Part shown: positions 1-13,282 of the stretch, one piece after another
Numbering within the stretch: the stretch's first letter is position 1
Layout of the letters: each line of letters starts with the position of its first letter
DNA from: Tamarix chinensis
Taxonomy: Eukaryota; Streptophyta; Magnoliopsida; Caryophyllales; Tamaricaceae
DNA length: 64,000 nt
Reading direction: 5' to 3'
Assembly (NCBI GenBank): GCA_030549775.1
Contig: CM060175.1
Coordinates: 10,252,455 to 10,316,454, forward strand
The notes under the pieces: model-generated
The model's database searches: none
The model's input: only the letters and a program-made list of their open reading frames with translations
What the model was told of the DNA's origin: nothing
Position numbers and translations under genes: made by a program

Positions 1-726
1 TTTATTTCATGGGCTACATATAATATATATATATATATAGATAACTAAAAAATAATATATACATTTATTACAATAAAATAAATAACAGAAATATTCATCT
101 AAATATATTAATTATGTATACATTGTCGTTTCTTTCATTTTTGTTTCCTAAGGTTTCAAGTAAATGACGTATCCACGATTATCTGCGTCCTTGAACAACA
201 CTGCTTATATGTTGTGCTCTATTTATAAACCTCCGATTAGCTTACCCAACACAATCTATGGCATATGGGATCATCTCAACACTCAATTGCCAATAAACTC
301 ATCAAAAAGGTGCTTCCTAGAGAACTTCTGCTAGGAAAAGCAATAAGGCAATATAGCCACAAGATTCACTTGTTTGAGCCAATGAAAAAGGGGGGCATCC
401 ATTCACCACTCTACAAAGGTTCGATCAGCCTGATTGCCTTATGAAACTACAATTTGCCCATCTTCATCACAGATTTTGGTCAACAGACGGTAAAAGGTTG
501 ACATATCCATCATGCATCAGCAAATCAAGAAGTTGACACTCCAAGCTAAAAAAGGGAACACAAGAAGCAAAGTTTGACAATCGCACAGACCACATTAGGA
601 AACTTCAATGCTATAGCCCTCACGTGAATCGCAACACAGAAAATTTTATAATCTGACTTATAAAGAACTACCCAATGATTTGAGTCTGTTTCATGCCATA
701 AATTCACACCCAAAGCATGAACAAAC
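1..726. other. RPS13 3' flank, no gene recognised
   Basis: This stretch lies downstream of the minus-strand RPS13 stop codon. The part nearest the gene (about 480-726) is probably its 3' UTR and terminator. I found no polyadenylation signal I would stand behind and no coding region with recognisable similarity. The first 120 bases are very AT-rich. Confidence 0.5.
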
Positions 727-2695
<1,969 letters not shown>

Positions 2696-2798
2696 GGTAG
2701 CTGTTAGTGAGGTGCTGCAACGGACGGCGGCGTGCTGCTGTTACGCCCGCAGTCTTCCTTACCCTGTGTGTGTGAACATGAAACGAAAACCCATGTCG

Positions 2799-2819
2799 TA
2801 GGGTTTTATTACTTTTATA
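2799..2819 (-). promoter_or_regulatory. RPS13 core promoter: TATA box and telo-box
   Basis: Read on the minus strand, a TATAAAAG box at about 2812-2819 is followed by AAACCCTA at 2799-2806, roughly 105-125 bp upstream of the ATG. AAACCCTA is the telo-box found near the start sites of many plant ribosomal-protein and translation genes. Motif and spacing are seen; the function is inferred from that class of promoters. Confidence 0.6.
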
Positions 2820-2858
2820 TACATCCATGAGTTTCGGACACCCCCGAGTCGAGAGTGT

Positions 2859-3379
2859 TCTAATTGGGTGATTATTATCAAATCGGTTTTTCGAATAATT
2901 GGAGATCGGATATTTCATTAAAAAAAATTGAATATCTAATATTTTAGATATTTAAAATTTATGATTCAATTATTCAGATATTTAAATTTCTTAATAGATC
3001 ATAAAAAAATATCAGATAAAAAATTTTTTGATAAAAAAATAAAAAATTAATTTAACTTGAATCAATCTCATTTAATAATTTAATTCGAGCCTTAAATTAT
3101 ATTACATTTAATTAGTGATTTTATATTTCATATAATATTTAAATATTTATACAAATATTAATTAAAAAATATTAAATTTATTAACGATAACTATTTTTTA
3201 GAATATATATACATTATTAGATCAAATATTATTTGTTTATATCGGATCGAATATTCGATATGCTTGATTTTTTGTTGGCTAAATCGGTTATTTAACCTAA
3301 AATAGAATATTAAATCAGTTATTTAATATTTTTTTGATCAGATCGATTCATCGCATGTCAAATCACATGAATAACCCTA
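2859..3379. mobile_element. Degenerate hAT-like MITE
   Basis: The ends are imperfect inverted repeats: TAATTGGGTGATTATTATC on the left, and TAGGGTTATTCATGTGATT as the reverse complement on the right. Both sides carry degenerate ATCGGATCGA-like subterminal motifs, a pattern typical of non-autonomous plant hAT elements. No 8-bp target duplication could be matched. The interior is AT-rich and non-coding. Confidence 0.35.
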
Positions 3380-4011
3380 CTTATAATCTACCTAAAATGC
3401 AATACGATTGTCTTTCGTATTACTATTAATCATTCCCTAAGTCAATCCAACTAAGATAAATCATGACATGTGAGTTATGAATATAAGAAATACGTCCCTA
3501 CAAGTATCCGATCATCTAACCAATGACTAGTTACAGTCAGAAATCGAGCCCATACAATGCAATTGCCCTGAATTACTTTAGTTATTTTATTCCATTTCAC
3601 ATTTGAAATATTTATTAGTGACAGTGTGATTTGATCTCTTATCCTCATAGAGAAAAAACAAAACATTTTTCACTAAACCGTGTTATGGAACTAAACTTTG
3701 ATGCTTCCAAACTTTGTTTTTTAGTTATGGCTCAAGCATAAGTGATGCATAAGATTAGCCGAGAAGTTTGCCAAAGGATAAAACATTAGTATTCTTTGGC
3801 ACAAGATATTATAAGGGTAGAAAGATTATTATCATATTTTATATTTTTTTTATATAATTCATTTGAAACTAAAGATTTTTTTTTAGTAAATATCCATTTT
3901 TTATATTAATCTAATCTAACATGGATATTTTATTTTAAAATATTTATATTATTCTTAAATAATTAATATAAAAGACAAAAAATAAAAGATAATTTTTTTC
4001 GCCACTATTAC
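3380..4011. other. Intergenic AT-rich DNA
   Basis: Nothing recognisable was found here. The last five bases (ATTAC, 4007-4011) form the left target duplication of the solo LTR that follows. Confidence 0.5.
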
Positions 4012-4650
4012 TATAACACACAAAATTTACAGTTGAAAACTTTCGTTTGTTATAGAAAATCATGCACTGAAACACAGGGGTGTTAATGTTGTGATTAGTA
4101 CAAGATTGACCCCTGGCCAATCATATACTAACCACAACACAAAAGATATTAAAGTATTAATACGAATAATCAATAAAAACCATAATAGTTCAACATTCAT
4201 AAATAAAACCAGAGTATGCAAATGTCAGAGTTAATACCGTAAGAAAATTAAGTACAAACGACACCCACTACGAGGGAAATAAAAATGATAGGAAAACAGA
4301 AAATGACAAGTCCGGACAACACCCTCTCGGACCCCACACCAGGTACATCAGGGCATCACTCAGTCTTGCCCAAGGCATCATAAGCATCGAAATCATTATA
4401 AGTATCATCTCCTACCTGCACAGACTCAGGAGGGGTCACTGCCCGTGAGAACGAGTAGCACTCATGAAAGGGGTGATCTATATGCTACGTACTGAGTAAG
4501 GTAACCATATGGCTAAGACAGAGCATAATCATGAAAAAGGAAGATAATGCATGTAGTAAGTCATTCAGATTAATCACCATTATTAGAATTTAAGCCGTTA
4601 ATACCCTCTTCACACATCTCTCGAATTATACCCACATAAGTACAGGAACC

Positions 4651-5005
4651 CCACTATTATAACAGGTAGATCAGAATACACTCCATAACAGGATGCTCCC
4701 GACCATTATTATTTGCTGATAGATTGGTCTCTAGGGAAAAATGCTCCTAGCCACTATTCTTACTGGTGGATCAGTCTAGCCCCGACTCACATAGTGTTCC
4801 ACTATAAATGATTAGTATTTTCCCCATAATTTATTATCATCCAAGGTTTGGTTTATTAAGCTCAAAATCCTCCACTATTACAACCCATGGATCGGAATAC
4901 ACTCTAGGACAAAACCCACATGGCCATTATTATTTGTCGGTGGATCGGTTTTTAGGGCAAAATGCACCTAGCCACTATTCTCGTTGATGAATCAGTCTAA
5001 GCCTA
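4651..5005 (-). repeat. Six-motif array in LTR copy 1
   Basis: Diverged hits of the motif CCACTATTATNNCCGGTGG begin near 4651, 4701, 4751, 4871, 4921 and 4971. They form two groups of three, each group followed by a TTCCACT-rich spacer. The layout matches copies 2 and 3. Confidence 0.6.
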
Positions 5006-5596
5006 GCTCAATAGTCTTCCACTTTAAATTGTTAGTATTTTAGTCGTGTCTTTATTTGTTGAGTAATTCCCTACTTGACATACATTCCCCCAATGGACTT
5101 CCCATTCTCACTTTTCCACCCTAAACTCTCCAAATAACCTTATTCCATAACTTAGGACCTCTACACTCCCGAAGACTCCAAGAATCCTTTCTCACCTACC
5201 TCTCTTCTTTCACACCTTCCCCTTACTCACCATGAATCCAAAAGCCCCCACACATGTGGGTCAAGACCCACTTTCCTATTTCTCCACCTAGGCTCACCAT
5301 CACCTATTATAGTTTTCCCTTGAAACCCTTAGTCTAGCCTATGTGGCCTTAGCCTCTCTTTTCATACATATCACATACTCCCCTTTGATTCCAACACCAT
5401 CACTCCACTTAACCCACTCCAAACATCACAACCTTACTCTCCAACTCCCAATTGTGATAAAGAAACCCTAGTTGGTTACCCTGAAACCCTAATACTCCTT
5501 TTTTCTTTTACACTATCCCTTTACTCACAAACTCCATCCTTCTTCCACTTGGCTCACACCCTTCATAAGACACCCTCCTAATATCAACCCTAATTA

Positions 5597-6180
5597 CAAC
5601 AAACCTCTATAGACTCTCTCATAACACTCCATACTGAGGGTTTTTTCCCATAAACCCTAGTTAGGCTCCTATGCACACTTCTACCAACCCACGTACTATC
5701 TTTTTCCCAAAGACTCCAATCATACAAAATACTCTTTCATCTTCATCCCCATGTTTAAACCTCAAACTAACTTTTCCTACATAAACTTTTCCCTCATTCA
5801 AAGACTAACTACCTCATGCAACACTTACATTTCCCATGCAAGATTTTACTTTATCCTTATCTTATTACTTCCTTAACTCACATATACAATTTTAGGCTTT
5901 TACACTTCTTTTACTCACTCCATCCTTCTTTATTTCTTTTAAATTCATAACCCCTCAAAACCACCTAAGGCCTTTACAACAAACCTCTATAGATTTTTTC
6001 GGATATCTGCTCGCATTTTAGACCGGATTCCGGGATTTTATAAATATTAGGATTCCTATGCATATCTACCAACCTATTTTACTATCTTTTTAAATATTTT
6101 TATAAGGATCATATATCAATTAATATTCTTTCATCTTCATATTTTAAAAAGAAATTAAAATATTATTATAAATATTTAAA
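5597..6180. repeat. Diverged tandem duplication, about 381-bp offset
   Basis: The segment starting ACAACAAACCTCTATAGA at about 5597 reappears near 5978. CCTATGCA, CTACCAACC, ACTATCTTTTT and TTTCATCTTCAT occur in the same order in both. The second copy has lost most C-runs to T and A and has gained GGATATC-like sequence. Confidence 0.5.
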
Positions 6181-6416
6181 ATATAAAAATAAATAAAATT
6201 TTAAAACTTAAAACTATAAAAACACAATAATATGGTGTATTATTGAAATAATCAACAAAATATCGGATATTTTGTCGGATCGGATAATCCAAAAAAAAAC
6301 CGGATATCCGAATGTCGGATATCCTTTTAGAATAAAACCGGTTCGGATATCCGAAATGTCGGATCGGATTTTTAAATATCGGATCGGATTTTCGGATCCC
6401 GGATTTTTTGCACAGC
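5985..6416. mobile_element. hAT-like remnant with GGATCGGATC subterminal repeats
   Basis: The right part is full of GGATATCCG and GGATCGGATT motifs and ends TTTTTTGCACAGCCCTA. Reversed, this is TAGGGCTGTGCAAAAAA, a common terminus of non-autonomous plant hAT elements. A matching left terminus is not clear, so the element is partial or rearranged inside LTR copy 1. Confidence 0.4.
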
Positions 6417-6846
6417 CCTACTTCTAGCATATATGTCATACCATAACAACCATACATAAGAGCATGTCTTAATAACAAGTCATATCGCCCATATTACACA
6501 TATCATAAATCATACACAACTTACCTTAGCTCCTTACAAAGCAAGCTACACTCCACACATATTTAGTCCACATTCACATATAAATACATAACACATATCA
6601 TTAAACCCATAAACATATAAATCATAGCAAACCCAAGCCTTAACCATATCTTTACCTAATAGGACACCGAGCTTGGAGAACGAATTCTACGCCTCCTTAC
6701 GGGAAGGGTTTGGTTCACAACCTATAATAAATGAAACACTGATTATTAAACCTTCTTCCTACTCCTTTTTTCCTTTTTCTTTTATTTTTCCTAACTAAAT
6801 ATTAGTAATAAGATTAATAATAATAATAATAATAATAAGGTTAATT

Positions 6847-6934
6847 GTAACACCCCAAAATTCACTACTTTTTTTTTAAAGCGGAAGCAATTAAATTATA
6901 AATACTTAAAACCTGTGAATTTTGGGAATGTTAC
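6847..6934 (-). repeat. Terminal inverted repeat (stem-loop) of LTR copy 2
   Basis: GTAACACCCCAAAATTCAC (6847-6865) is nearly the reverse complement of GTGAATTTTGGGAATGTTAC (6915-6934), with a loop of about 49 nt. It sits at the LTR 3' end, where the primer site would follow in a full element. Equivalent repeats occur in the other copies. Confidence 0.75.
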
Positions 6935-7520
6935 CGCCACACTTAGTACCAGACCGGTTCTCTCCGACCGTTCCAGTACCAAGTGCTAAGGCTAAAGGAA
7001 AGAAATACTCAATTATAAATTCAATACATTCCAAATTCCAAATACGCATTAACGGTTGTAAAACAAATGTCAGAGTACGCATAAAGACTTATTATTCAAT
7101 TTAAAAAGAGAAATAGCATACAACCGATAAAAGATTACAAAAGGAAATAGAATCACGTAAGGACTGAAATACGGCCACAACTCTCTCAAACTTCGAGCCA
7201 AAATGCTCAACACTCAGCCCCGACTGATGTCTTGCCCACCTGCACAAGGTCAAAAGGGCACACTACTCGTGGGAATGAGCAGCACCCATGAAAGGGGTGA
7301 TCAGTACGCTACGTACTGAGTAAGGTAACCGAGCACTAAGGCCAACACATAAGCACGTAAAATCATGCATAACATAAAGAGCATAATCATAAATGCATAT
7401 GATCAACCAGGTAAAAGTACAAAGGCCCAATTATAGTGCGGATTAATTACTGAATTTATCCTTAATTAGGAATCATTTCACACCATGCCTTTTTATCAAA
7501 TCCATACGAGTACGGGAACC

Positions 7521-7850
7521 CTACTATTTTGCCGGTGGATCGGTCTCCAGGGTACTCTGGCTCCTGGCCACTATTATAGCCGGTGGATCGGTCACTTAGG
7601 GTACATGCCCTAACACTATTATATACCGGTGGATCGGTCTGGCCCCTTCTCGCACGGTGTTCCACTGTAAGTAATTAGTATCTTTCCACTTATTAACAAC
7701 ATATATAGTTTGGTTCGTTGAGCTCGGGATCCCCCACTATTTTAGCCGGTGGATCGGTCACTAGGGTAACATACCCTACCACTATTAAGCCGGTGGATCG
7801 ATCTCCAGGTTACCGCAGTACCTGGCCACTATTATGCCGGTGGATTGGTC
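7521..7850 (-). repeat. Six-motif array in LTR copy 2 (best preserved)
   Basis: The motif CCACTATTATAGCCGGTGG, followed by ATCGGTC, recurs near 7521, 7568, 7612, 7733, 7779 and 7825. Spacing is about 45 bp inside each group of three, with about 120 bp between the groups. Each group ends with a TTCCACTGTAAGTAATTAG-type spacer, so the array is a duplicated triplet. CCAC and GTGG can pair around an 11-nt centre. Confidence 0.75.
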
Positions 7851-7925
7851 TGGGCCCGGCTCAACATCTTTCACTTTACGTGATTAATGTCTTAAGTATC
7901 TTATTCAAAGGCTTTCACCCTAGAC

Positions 7926-8288
7926 ATGCATAAATCATCACACATAACAAATCATAAAATTCCACCATCAACCATAAATACCACCATACAAACCATGATT
8001 CCATCATACAAAACCCTAAATTCATTCCTCACAAAACTAAGGATTCATCCACACCAAACCCTAGATTCAAACCATGTAAATCCCAAATATTTGTCCATAC
8101 CAACCCTAAATTCAAACCATAAAGATTCTTCCATGCCAAACCCTAAATTCAAACCATCAAGATTCATCCATACCAACCCTACATTCAATCCTCACAAAAC
8201 CAAAGACTCATCCTTACCAAACCCTAAATTCAAACCATACCAACCCAAAGATTCAAATCATTTAAAACCCAAAGATTTGTCCACATAA
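7926..8288 (+). repeat. AAACCCTAAATTCAAACC minisatellite
   Basis: An irregular tandem repeat of ACCAAACCCTAAATTCAAACC separated by AGATTCATCC-type spacers. It leaves an open frame of 120 codons with no stop, but the peptide simply reflects the repeat (many TNHKPSP residues) and is not taken as a gene. Confidence 0.6.
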
Positions 8289-8289
8289 T

Positions 8290-8620
8290 ATAATTGATTA
8301 GATTCTCCCCTTTCATAACCACAAATTAGATTCTCCTATACAAGACCATAAGTTAGAATCTCCCACATAAAATCATAAATTAGAATCTCTCAAGCAAACC
8401 ATAAATTGGATTCCCCCAAACAAATCATAAATTAGATTCTCCCAATCAAATCATAAATTAGATTCTCCCATATAATATCATAAATTACATTCTCCCAAAT
8501 AACATCATAAACTAGATTCTCCCAAACAACCCATAAATTAGATTCTCCCAATTATCATCATAAATTATACTCTTCCACATAAAATCATAAATTAGATTAT
8601 CCCTTATAAAACCATAAAAT
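8290..8620. repeat. 25-bp minisatellite, about 12 units
   Basis: Tandem copies of approximately CATAAATTAGATTCTCCCAA plus a few variable bases. The array lies inside LTR copy 2. Copy 3 carries a different minisatellite at the corresponding position. Confidence 0.7.
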
Positions 8621-9205
8621 TAGGTCAACTCACTTCGCTTAGTCAACTTCTTTCCCCATCCCCCTTTTTCATCCTTTCTCCCATATAAACCACATCGACA
8701 TCCTCACATACACAACACATATCATCATACATAAATAATACACATGCCATGCACAACATACTTCAACTCCAAGTCATGCCACATATAAAATATTTAATAA
8801 TAATAAACACTGGATACATAACATATATACGAAGCACATAATACACATAAGCACATAAAAGGCCTTAACACCCCTTACCTAAAACGACACCGGTCTTGGA
8901 GCACGCTCCTATGCTTCCTTAGGGCTTTGACTGGTTTTACCTATTATGAGGGAAAAGCTAAAATTAAACTCTTTCCTATCAAAATAATATTAAACACCAA
9001 TTTAATATAAGACTAGTTTTTTGATAAAATAATAATAACAAAAATACCAAAATAATATCAATATTAATATTAATAAGAATAATAAAAATAGTAGAAATAA
9101 TAATAAAAAGGCATTAATCAAAAATAAAGTGAAATAAGGGCTTCAGACCCCTTTACCAAAATAATACTAAAAAGATTATTTGTAAATTAAATAACCCAAT
9201 TTAGA

Positions 9206-9252
<47 letters not shown>

Positions 9253-9300
9253 TAATAATAATAATAATAATGATGATGATAATAATAATGATAATAATAG
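9206..9300. repeat. (AAT)n microsatellite with ATG interruptions
   Basis: About 30 AAT/GAT trinucleotides in LTR copy 2. Shorter AAT runs continue on both sides (9060-9620). Confidence 0.85.
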
Positions 9301-10784
9301 TAACATTATTAACAACACTAATTTTAAAATATTTATATTAATAATAATAAATAAGAATAATGAAAATTCGAAATAGGAAATAATAATAATAATAATTATA
9401 CTTATAACATTTTAATATTAATAATAGTAAATGTAGAAATAATAAGAATAAAAATAATAAAATCAAATTAAAATACAATAGGCTTCAGCCCTCAACATAG
9501 GTAATAATAAAAACATTAATGCTAATAATAATATTGATAATGCATATTAAAATATAAATATTAAGAATAATAATAATAGTATTTATATGCAAATAATTGA
9601 AATAAAATAATTTAAGGGTTATAAAAATAGGAAAAATAGCTGAGAGGGTCTAGGGTTCAACCAAATGTTGGTGGGGGATAGGCGGCACCGGCGGTGGCCG
9701 GAAAAAGAGAGGAAAAAGGGAAAAGTTGCATGCTGGTAATAAGATAGGGAGAATGGTGGTGGAAGTTGGGTTGTTTTGAGTTGCCCATAAGGAGAGGAAT
9801 GGAATGAAGGTGGCGGCACAGCCAAAGGTAGCGGCGCACGGCGGCGGTTATGGTGGCCGAATGGAGGAGAAGGAGAAAGAGAGAGGAGGAGAGGGAGAAA
9901 AAGGAAAATAAAGGTATGGGGAGATAGAGGAGGTTCTGCAGAAGAGAATGGGAGGAGAAAGAGGCGGCAGAAGAGGCGGAAGAGGTGGCTAAGGGAGGTT
10001 CGAAGGGCGCCGGAGGTAGAAGAAAGGGTTGATCGGGAAGGGAAGTTTGCACAGTCGGGGAGACTTGTGCAGGAAGAATCGAGGGTGATGAATGGTTTGG
10101 TTAGCTATAGGGAGGTTCAAAGAATCCACAGGTGGCTAGAAAAGGCGGTGAAGTTGGCCGGAGGTGGAGGACGGGGCGTCTAAAGGAGTGGCGGCGGCAA
10201 GGAAGGATTTCTGGGTTGGGGATCAAGAGCTCGATACAGAGCTACTTACGAGGGTATTTATAGGCTTTATATGAGAGGGTAGGGTTCTATGGATTGGCTA
10301 GTAAATAGGTAAGGTAGGGTTCCGGTCGCCGGTGGCGAGGTCGGCCGGAGGGAGTCAAAATTCGGGTAAGGGAATGCGCAGGAGAGAGAGAGGAAAAAAA
10401 ATCGCACAAAAAGGGGAGTTGATTGGGTTTATGCAGTCGACGAATCAAGGGGAAGAGAAAGGGAGGAGATCGGCCGGTCAAAACGGGCGAGACCACCGGC
10501 GAAAATCTCGGACGGGAGGCGAAGGTTACAAGTGCAGGTCGACAGTGGCTCGGGGACGAAGAAGGAAGAAGATGGGGGTGATGGACCGGGCGGTCCAGGG
10601 AAGAAAGAAGAGAAAAAGGGAAGGAGACCGGGCGGTCGGCGCGAACGAGGAAGGCATTAAATGAAACGCAGAGGTTTAGTGGGAAATAAAGAAAAACGCG
10701 GCGTATCAGGGGCGGAAGAAGAACAGGTCGTCGCGCGGGCTGGGCCGCGCCGAAGGTAAGGGAAAAGGAGAAGTGGGCCGCGGG

Positions 10785-10892
10785 AGAGGCAGCCCAAACA
10801 GGGAAGAGGGAGGAAAAAGAAAAAAGAAGAAAAGAAAGAAAAAGAAAGAAAAAGGAAGAAGGGAAAAAAGGAAAAAGGGAAAAGGGAAAAAT
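10785..10892 (+). repeat. Polypurine tract of LTR copy 2
   Basis: Roughly 100 bases almost purely A and G on the plus strand, so pyrimidine-only on the LTR's own strand. An equivalent tract occurs in copy 1 (about 12430-12530) and copy 3 (about 29530-29590), always between the AT-rich 5' part and the C-rich part. This looks like a fixed element of the LTR rather than chance. Confidence 0.7.
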
Positions 10893-12429
10893 AATTAGGT
10901 TAGGGCCAATAAAATTTATCTGAATATTTAGGATATTTAAAAATAATAATATTTAAATAAAATAATCTTTAAATACCTTTTTAAGCTAAATTAGGATTTT
11001 TAAAAGGTTTTCTATAAAGTCCATTTTAATTAGCAAAACATCCTAAATTTCTCCAATTAAATTATTTATAAAATTATTATTAATTTAAAACTATTTTCTC
11101 CTTCTTATTTTATATAAAATAATTTATTTAATTAATTTCCAAATAAAATCCTTAATTAGTTAAAATACCCAAATTCCTCCTAATTAAAATACTTATAAAT
11201 CTCTTCTGGATTTTCCCTAATTAAATATCCTTTTATTTTAATAAAAATAATTTATTTAAATAATTTTTCTAATAAAACCTCATTTAAATATAATTTATAA
11301 AATTAGAAATTTTTGGGGAATTTCATTAATAATAGTAAAATATTTAAAATAAATTATACTAAATAAATACAAGGGTTAAGGGCACAACTAGAGAGGAAAT
11401 AGCAGGCAAGGGCGATAGTGCATGGCAGCGGAAGTAAAGCACGACTGTGGTGGCGATGGTGATAGAAAAGGAGGGGTTTTGGGGTTGGAAAAGGGAAGGG
11501 AAGCTAGGTTTTCTTAGGTGGTAAGGTTTTTGGGTCAGAGAGGGTGGTGGTGGTGGTAGTGCTACAGTAGTGGTGGCTGAGAGAGAAGGAGAGAAAAGGA
11601 GGAGGAAGGAGGGGAAAGAAAGGGGGATTGTTGGTGTAAGAATATAGGGGAAGGTTTTCTAGGTAGGAATGAAGGAAGTGGAGACGGTGGTTGCTGTGGT
11701 TGCTGTGGTGGTGGTGAAGCAAGTGGTAGAGATGGGTGCAAAAGGGTAGCTATAGCCTCCCACTTTGCACAAGTGGGGAGATAAGAGGAAGGAGATTTAG
11801 GGGCATGGGGAGGTCTTGTTTGATGGAGGGTAATGTAGGAAAGAGTAAGTGTAGGTGTGGCGATGGTGGCATAGCGCTACAATAGCGGTGGCAGTCACTA
11901 AAGAAGGGGTGCAAGGAGGCTAGGAGAGATTTCCCAAGTGGCAGCAAATAGAGAAATTTGAGGCACAAGGGGTATAATTAGGGGGAAGTGGAAAAAGGAA
12001 GGAAGAAGACAAGGGGAGGAATGGTTGGCTGCCAGCTGGCATGTAGGGCAGCGCAACTTGTACGACCATGGGATAGGGTGGGGTTTTGGCAGGGTCATAA
12101 GGGGTTAGGTGGGAGGTGTTGGGGTTGCAGAAGGGAGGGGACCAGTGCAAGGCAGTGCTAGCTACACACCCTGTAGGTCAGACGAGGGGAAGGTGAGGAA
12201 AGAGAGAACTATGGTTGTGAAGCAACCATGCTCAATGCATTGGTTAGGGGGAAGGTTAAAGACGAGGGTAAAAAGGGAAGAAGGGAAGAAAGAAAGGGAG
12301 AAAAGGAGAAAAGAAGGGGGTCATGGATGGTGCTAAGTCGTGTGAGAAAGGAAAAAGAAGGGAAGTGGGCCTGGGGAAAGAAAGGAAAGGAGAGAAGAGG
12401 GGGTTTGGGCCGTACTGGGCGAGGCCCAA

Positions 12430-12530
12430 TTCGGCAAGGGAGGGGGAGAAAAGAAAAAAAAGAGAAGAAAGGAAAAAGAAAAGGAAGAAAAGGAGAAAAA
12501 AAAGGAAAAAGAAAAAAAGAAAATTAAGGT
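12430..12530 (+). repeat. Polypurine tract of LTR copy 1
   Basis: An A/G-only run on the plus strand, in the same relative place as the tract in copy 2. It produces overlapping lysine/arginine/glutamate-rich open frames that are not genes. Confidence 0.7.
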
Positions 12531-12821
12531 GGTTGGGGTGTTTTAGGATTTTTTTTTGGAATTTTAGAAATAATAAAATTACAAATTACAAATAATTAAT
12601 TTTTTTATTAATTTAGAAATTATTATCATAATTTACTTAAAATTTATTTTAGATTGGTAAATAATTCTAGCCTCCATTAATTTGATCCCTACATTATTTT
12701 CCTCCATTTTGGCCTTAATTATTCTTATTATAATATTATTATTTTATTAAAAATGATATATTTAATTAAATCTCACTTAATAATTCTTATTTTATTTTTA
12801 ATTCCTAAATATTACAATTAC

Positions 12822-13282
12822 CCTAATATCAAATAAGCCCTTACTTAAAATTAAAGGTTTGAAACTGAAATTTATTTTCCAATTGCTCTTATATATATAA
12901 GCTTTTATATATGCTTCCAGCTATTTCTAAGATAGGTCAAATTTTAAATGAACCAATGAATAGCTGAAATGGTTATCCTAGCATACATTAGCTCTTCATT
13001 TGAAACTATTTGAAATAAGTAATTATTTAGAAAATTTATATTTTAAAGAAACTTTTAAGTTAATTTTTTCCTAAAAAAGGTTGTTATGGCTAAAACTATA
13101 TTTTTTTTAAGTAGTTTCAAACAAGAGGTGATTTGACACTTTGTTTGGGACATAATTATCAAATAAGGAACAAATGTTATATATTTGTTCCAATTAAGAA
13201 AAAAATTAAGTTTATAATAAAAGCATAAAAATTTGAAGTTTATTCCAATAAAAGAAGTTATTAATTAAAATGGTATTATTAT
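12822..13282. other. AT-rich DNA between LTR copy 1 and gag fragment
   Basis: No gene was seen. It may be part of the older plus-strand LTR that resumes at 15403, but I could not align it. Confidence 0.4.

Larger units (their letters stand above)
6846..11325 (-). mobile_element. Long gypsy solo LTR, copy 2 (nested in copy 1)
   Basis: A 4480-bp LTR that starts TGTAACACCCCAAAATTC on the plus strand, ends TTTTTGGGGAATTTCA, and is flanked by the 5-bp duplication TTAAT (6841-6845 and 11326-11330). TG...CA ends plus an exact duplication make the boundaries firm. On its own (minus) strand the order is: AT-rich 5' part, pyrimidine tract (about 10790-10890), C-rich low-complexity part (9650-10760), AAT-rich part, minisatellites, six-motif array (7521-7850), then the segment with the TTACTCAGTACGTAGC sequence and the terminal inverted repeat. 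There is no gene in it. The family is tentatively Del/Tekay-like, from LTR length, terminus and the methionine primer site next to a related LTR at 56072. Confidence 0.8.
4012..12816 (-). mobile_element. Long gypsy solo LTR, copy 1 (split by copy 2)
   Basis: Single LTR of a long-LTR Ty3/gypsy family. The plus-strand left edge TATAACACACAAAATTTAC and right edge CCTAAATATTACA are diverged versions of the family termini. The element is flanked by the 5-bp duplication ATTAC at 4007-4011 and 12817-12821. Without the nested copy 2 it is about 4.3 kb, close to the other copies. From its 5' end (right) it shows an AT-rich part, a pyrimidine-rich part (purine-rich on plus), a C-rich minus-strand low-complexity part, and the six-motif array near the 3' end (left). 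No coding capacity was seen. With one LTR and matching duplications, it is best read as a product of LTR-LTR recombination. Confidence 0.7.

Noticed and set aside
8000..8280. AAACCCTAA words suggesting interstitial telomere repeats
   Set aside because: The words are spaced by other sequence and never form tandem AAACCCT arrays.
7926..8288. 120-codon plus-strand open frame
   Set aside because: Product of a minisatellite whose unit happens to lack stops; no initiation context or domain.
9619..10052. Overlapping minus-strand open frames rich in Ser, Pro, Leu and Phe
   Set aside because: Low-complexity C/T-rich LTR sequence; no domain, no conserved start, and similar frames occur in other LTR copies at the same place.
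12228..12595. Plus-strand Lys/Arg/Glu-rich open frames
   Set aside because: Translation of the polypurine tract of LTR copy 1.
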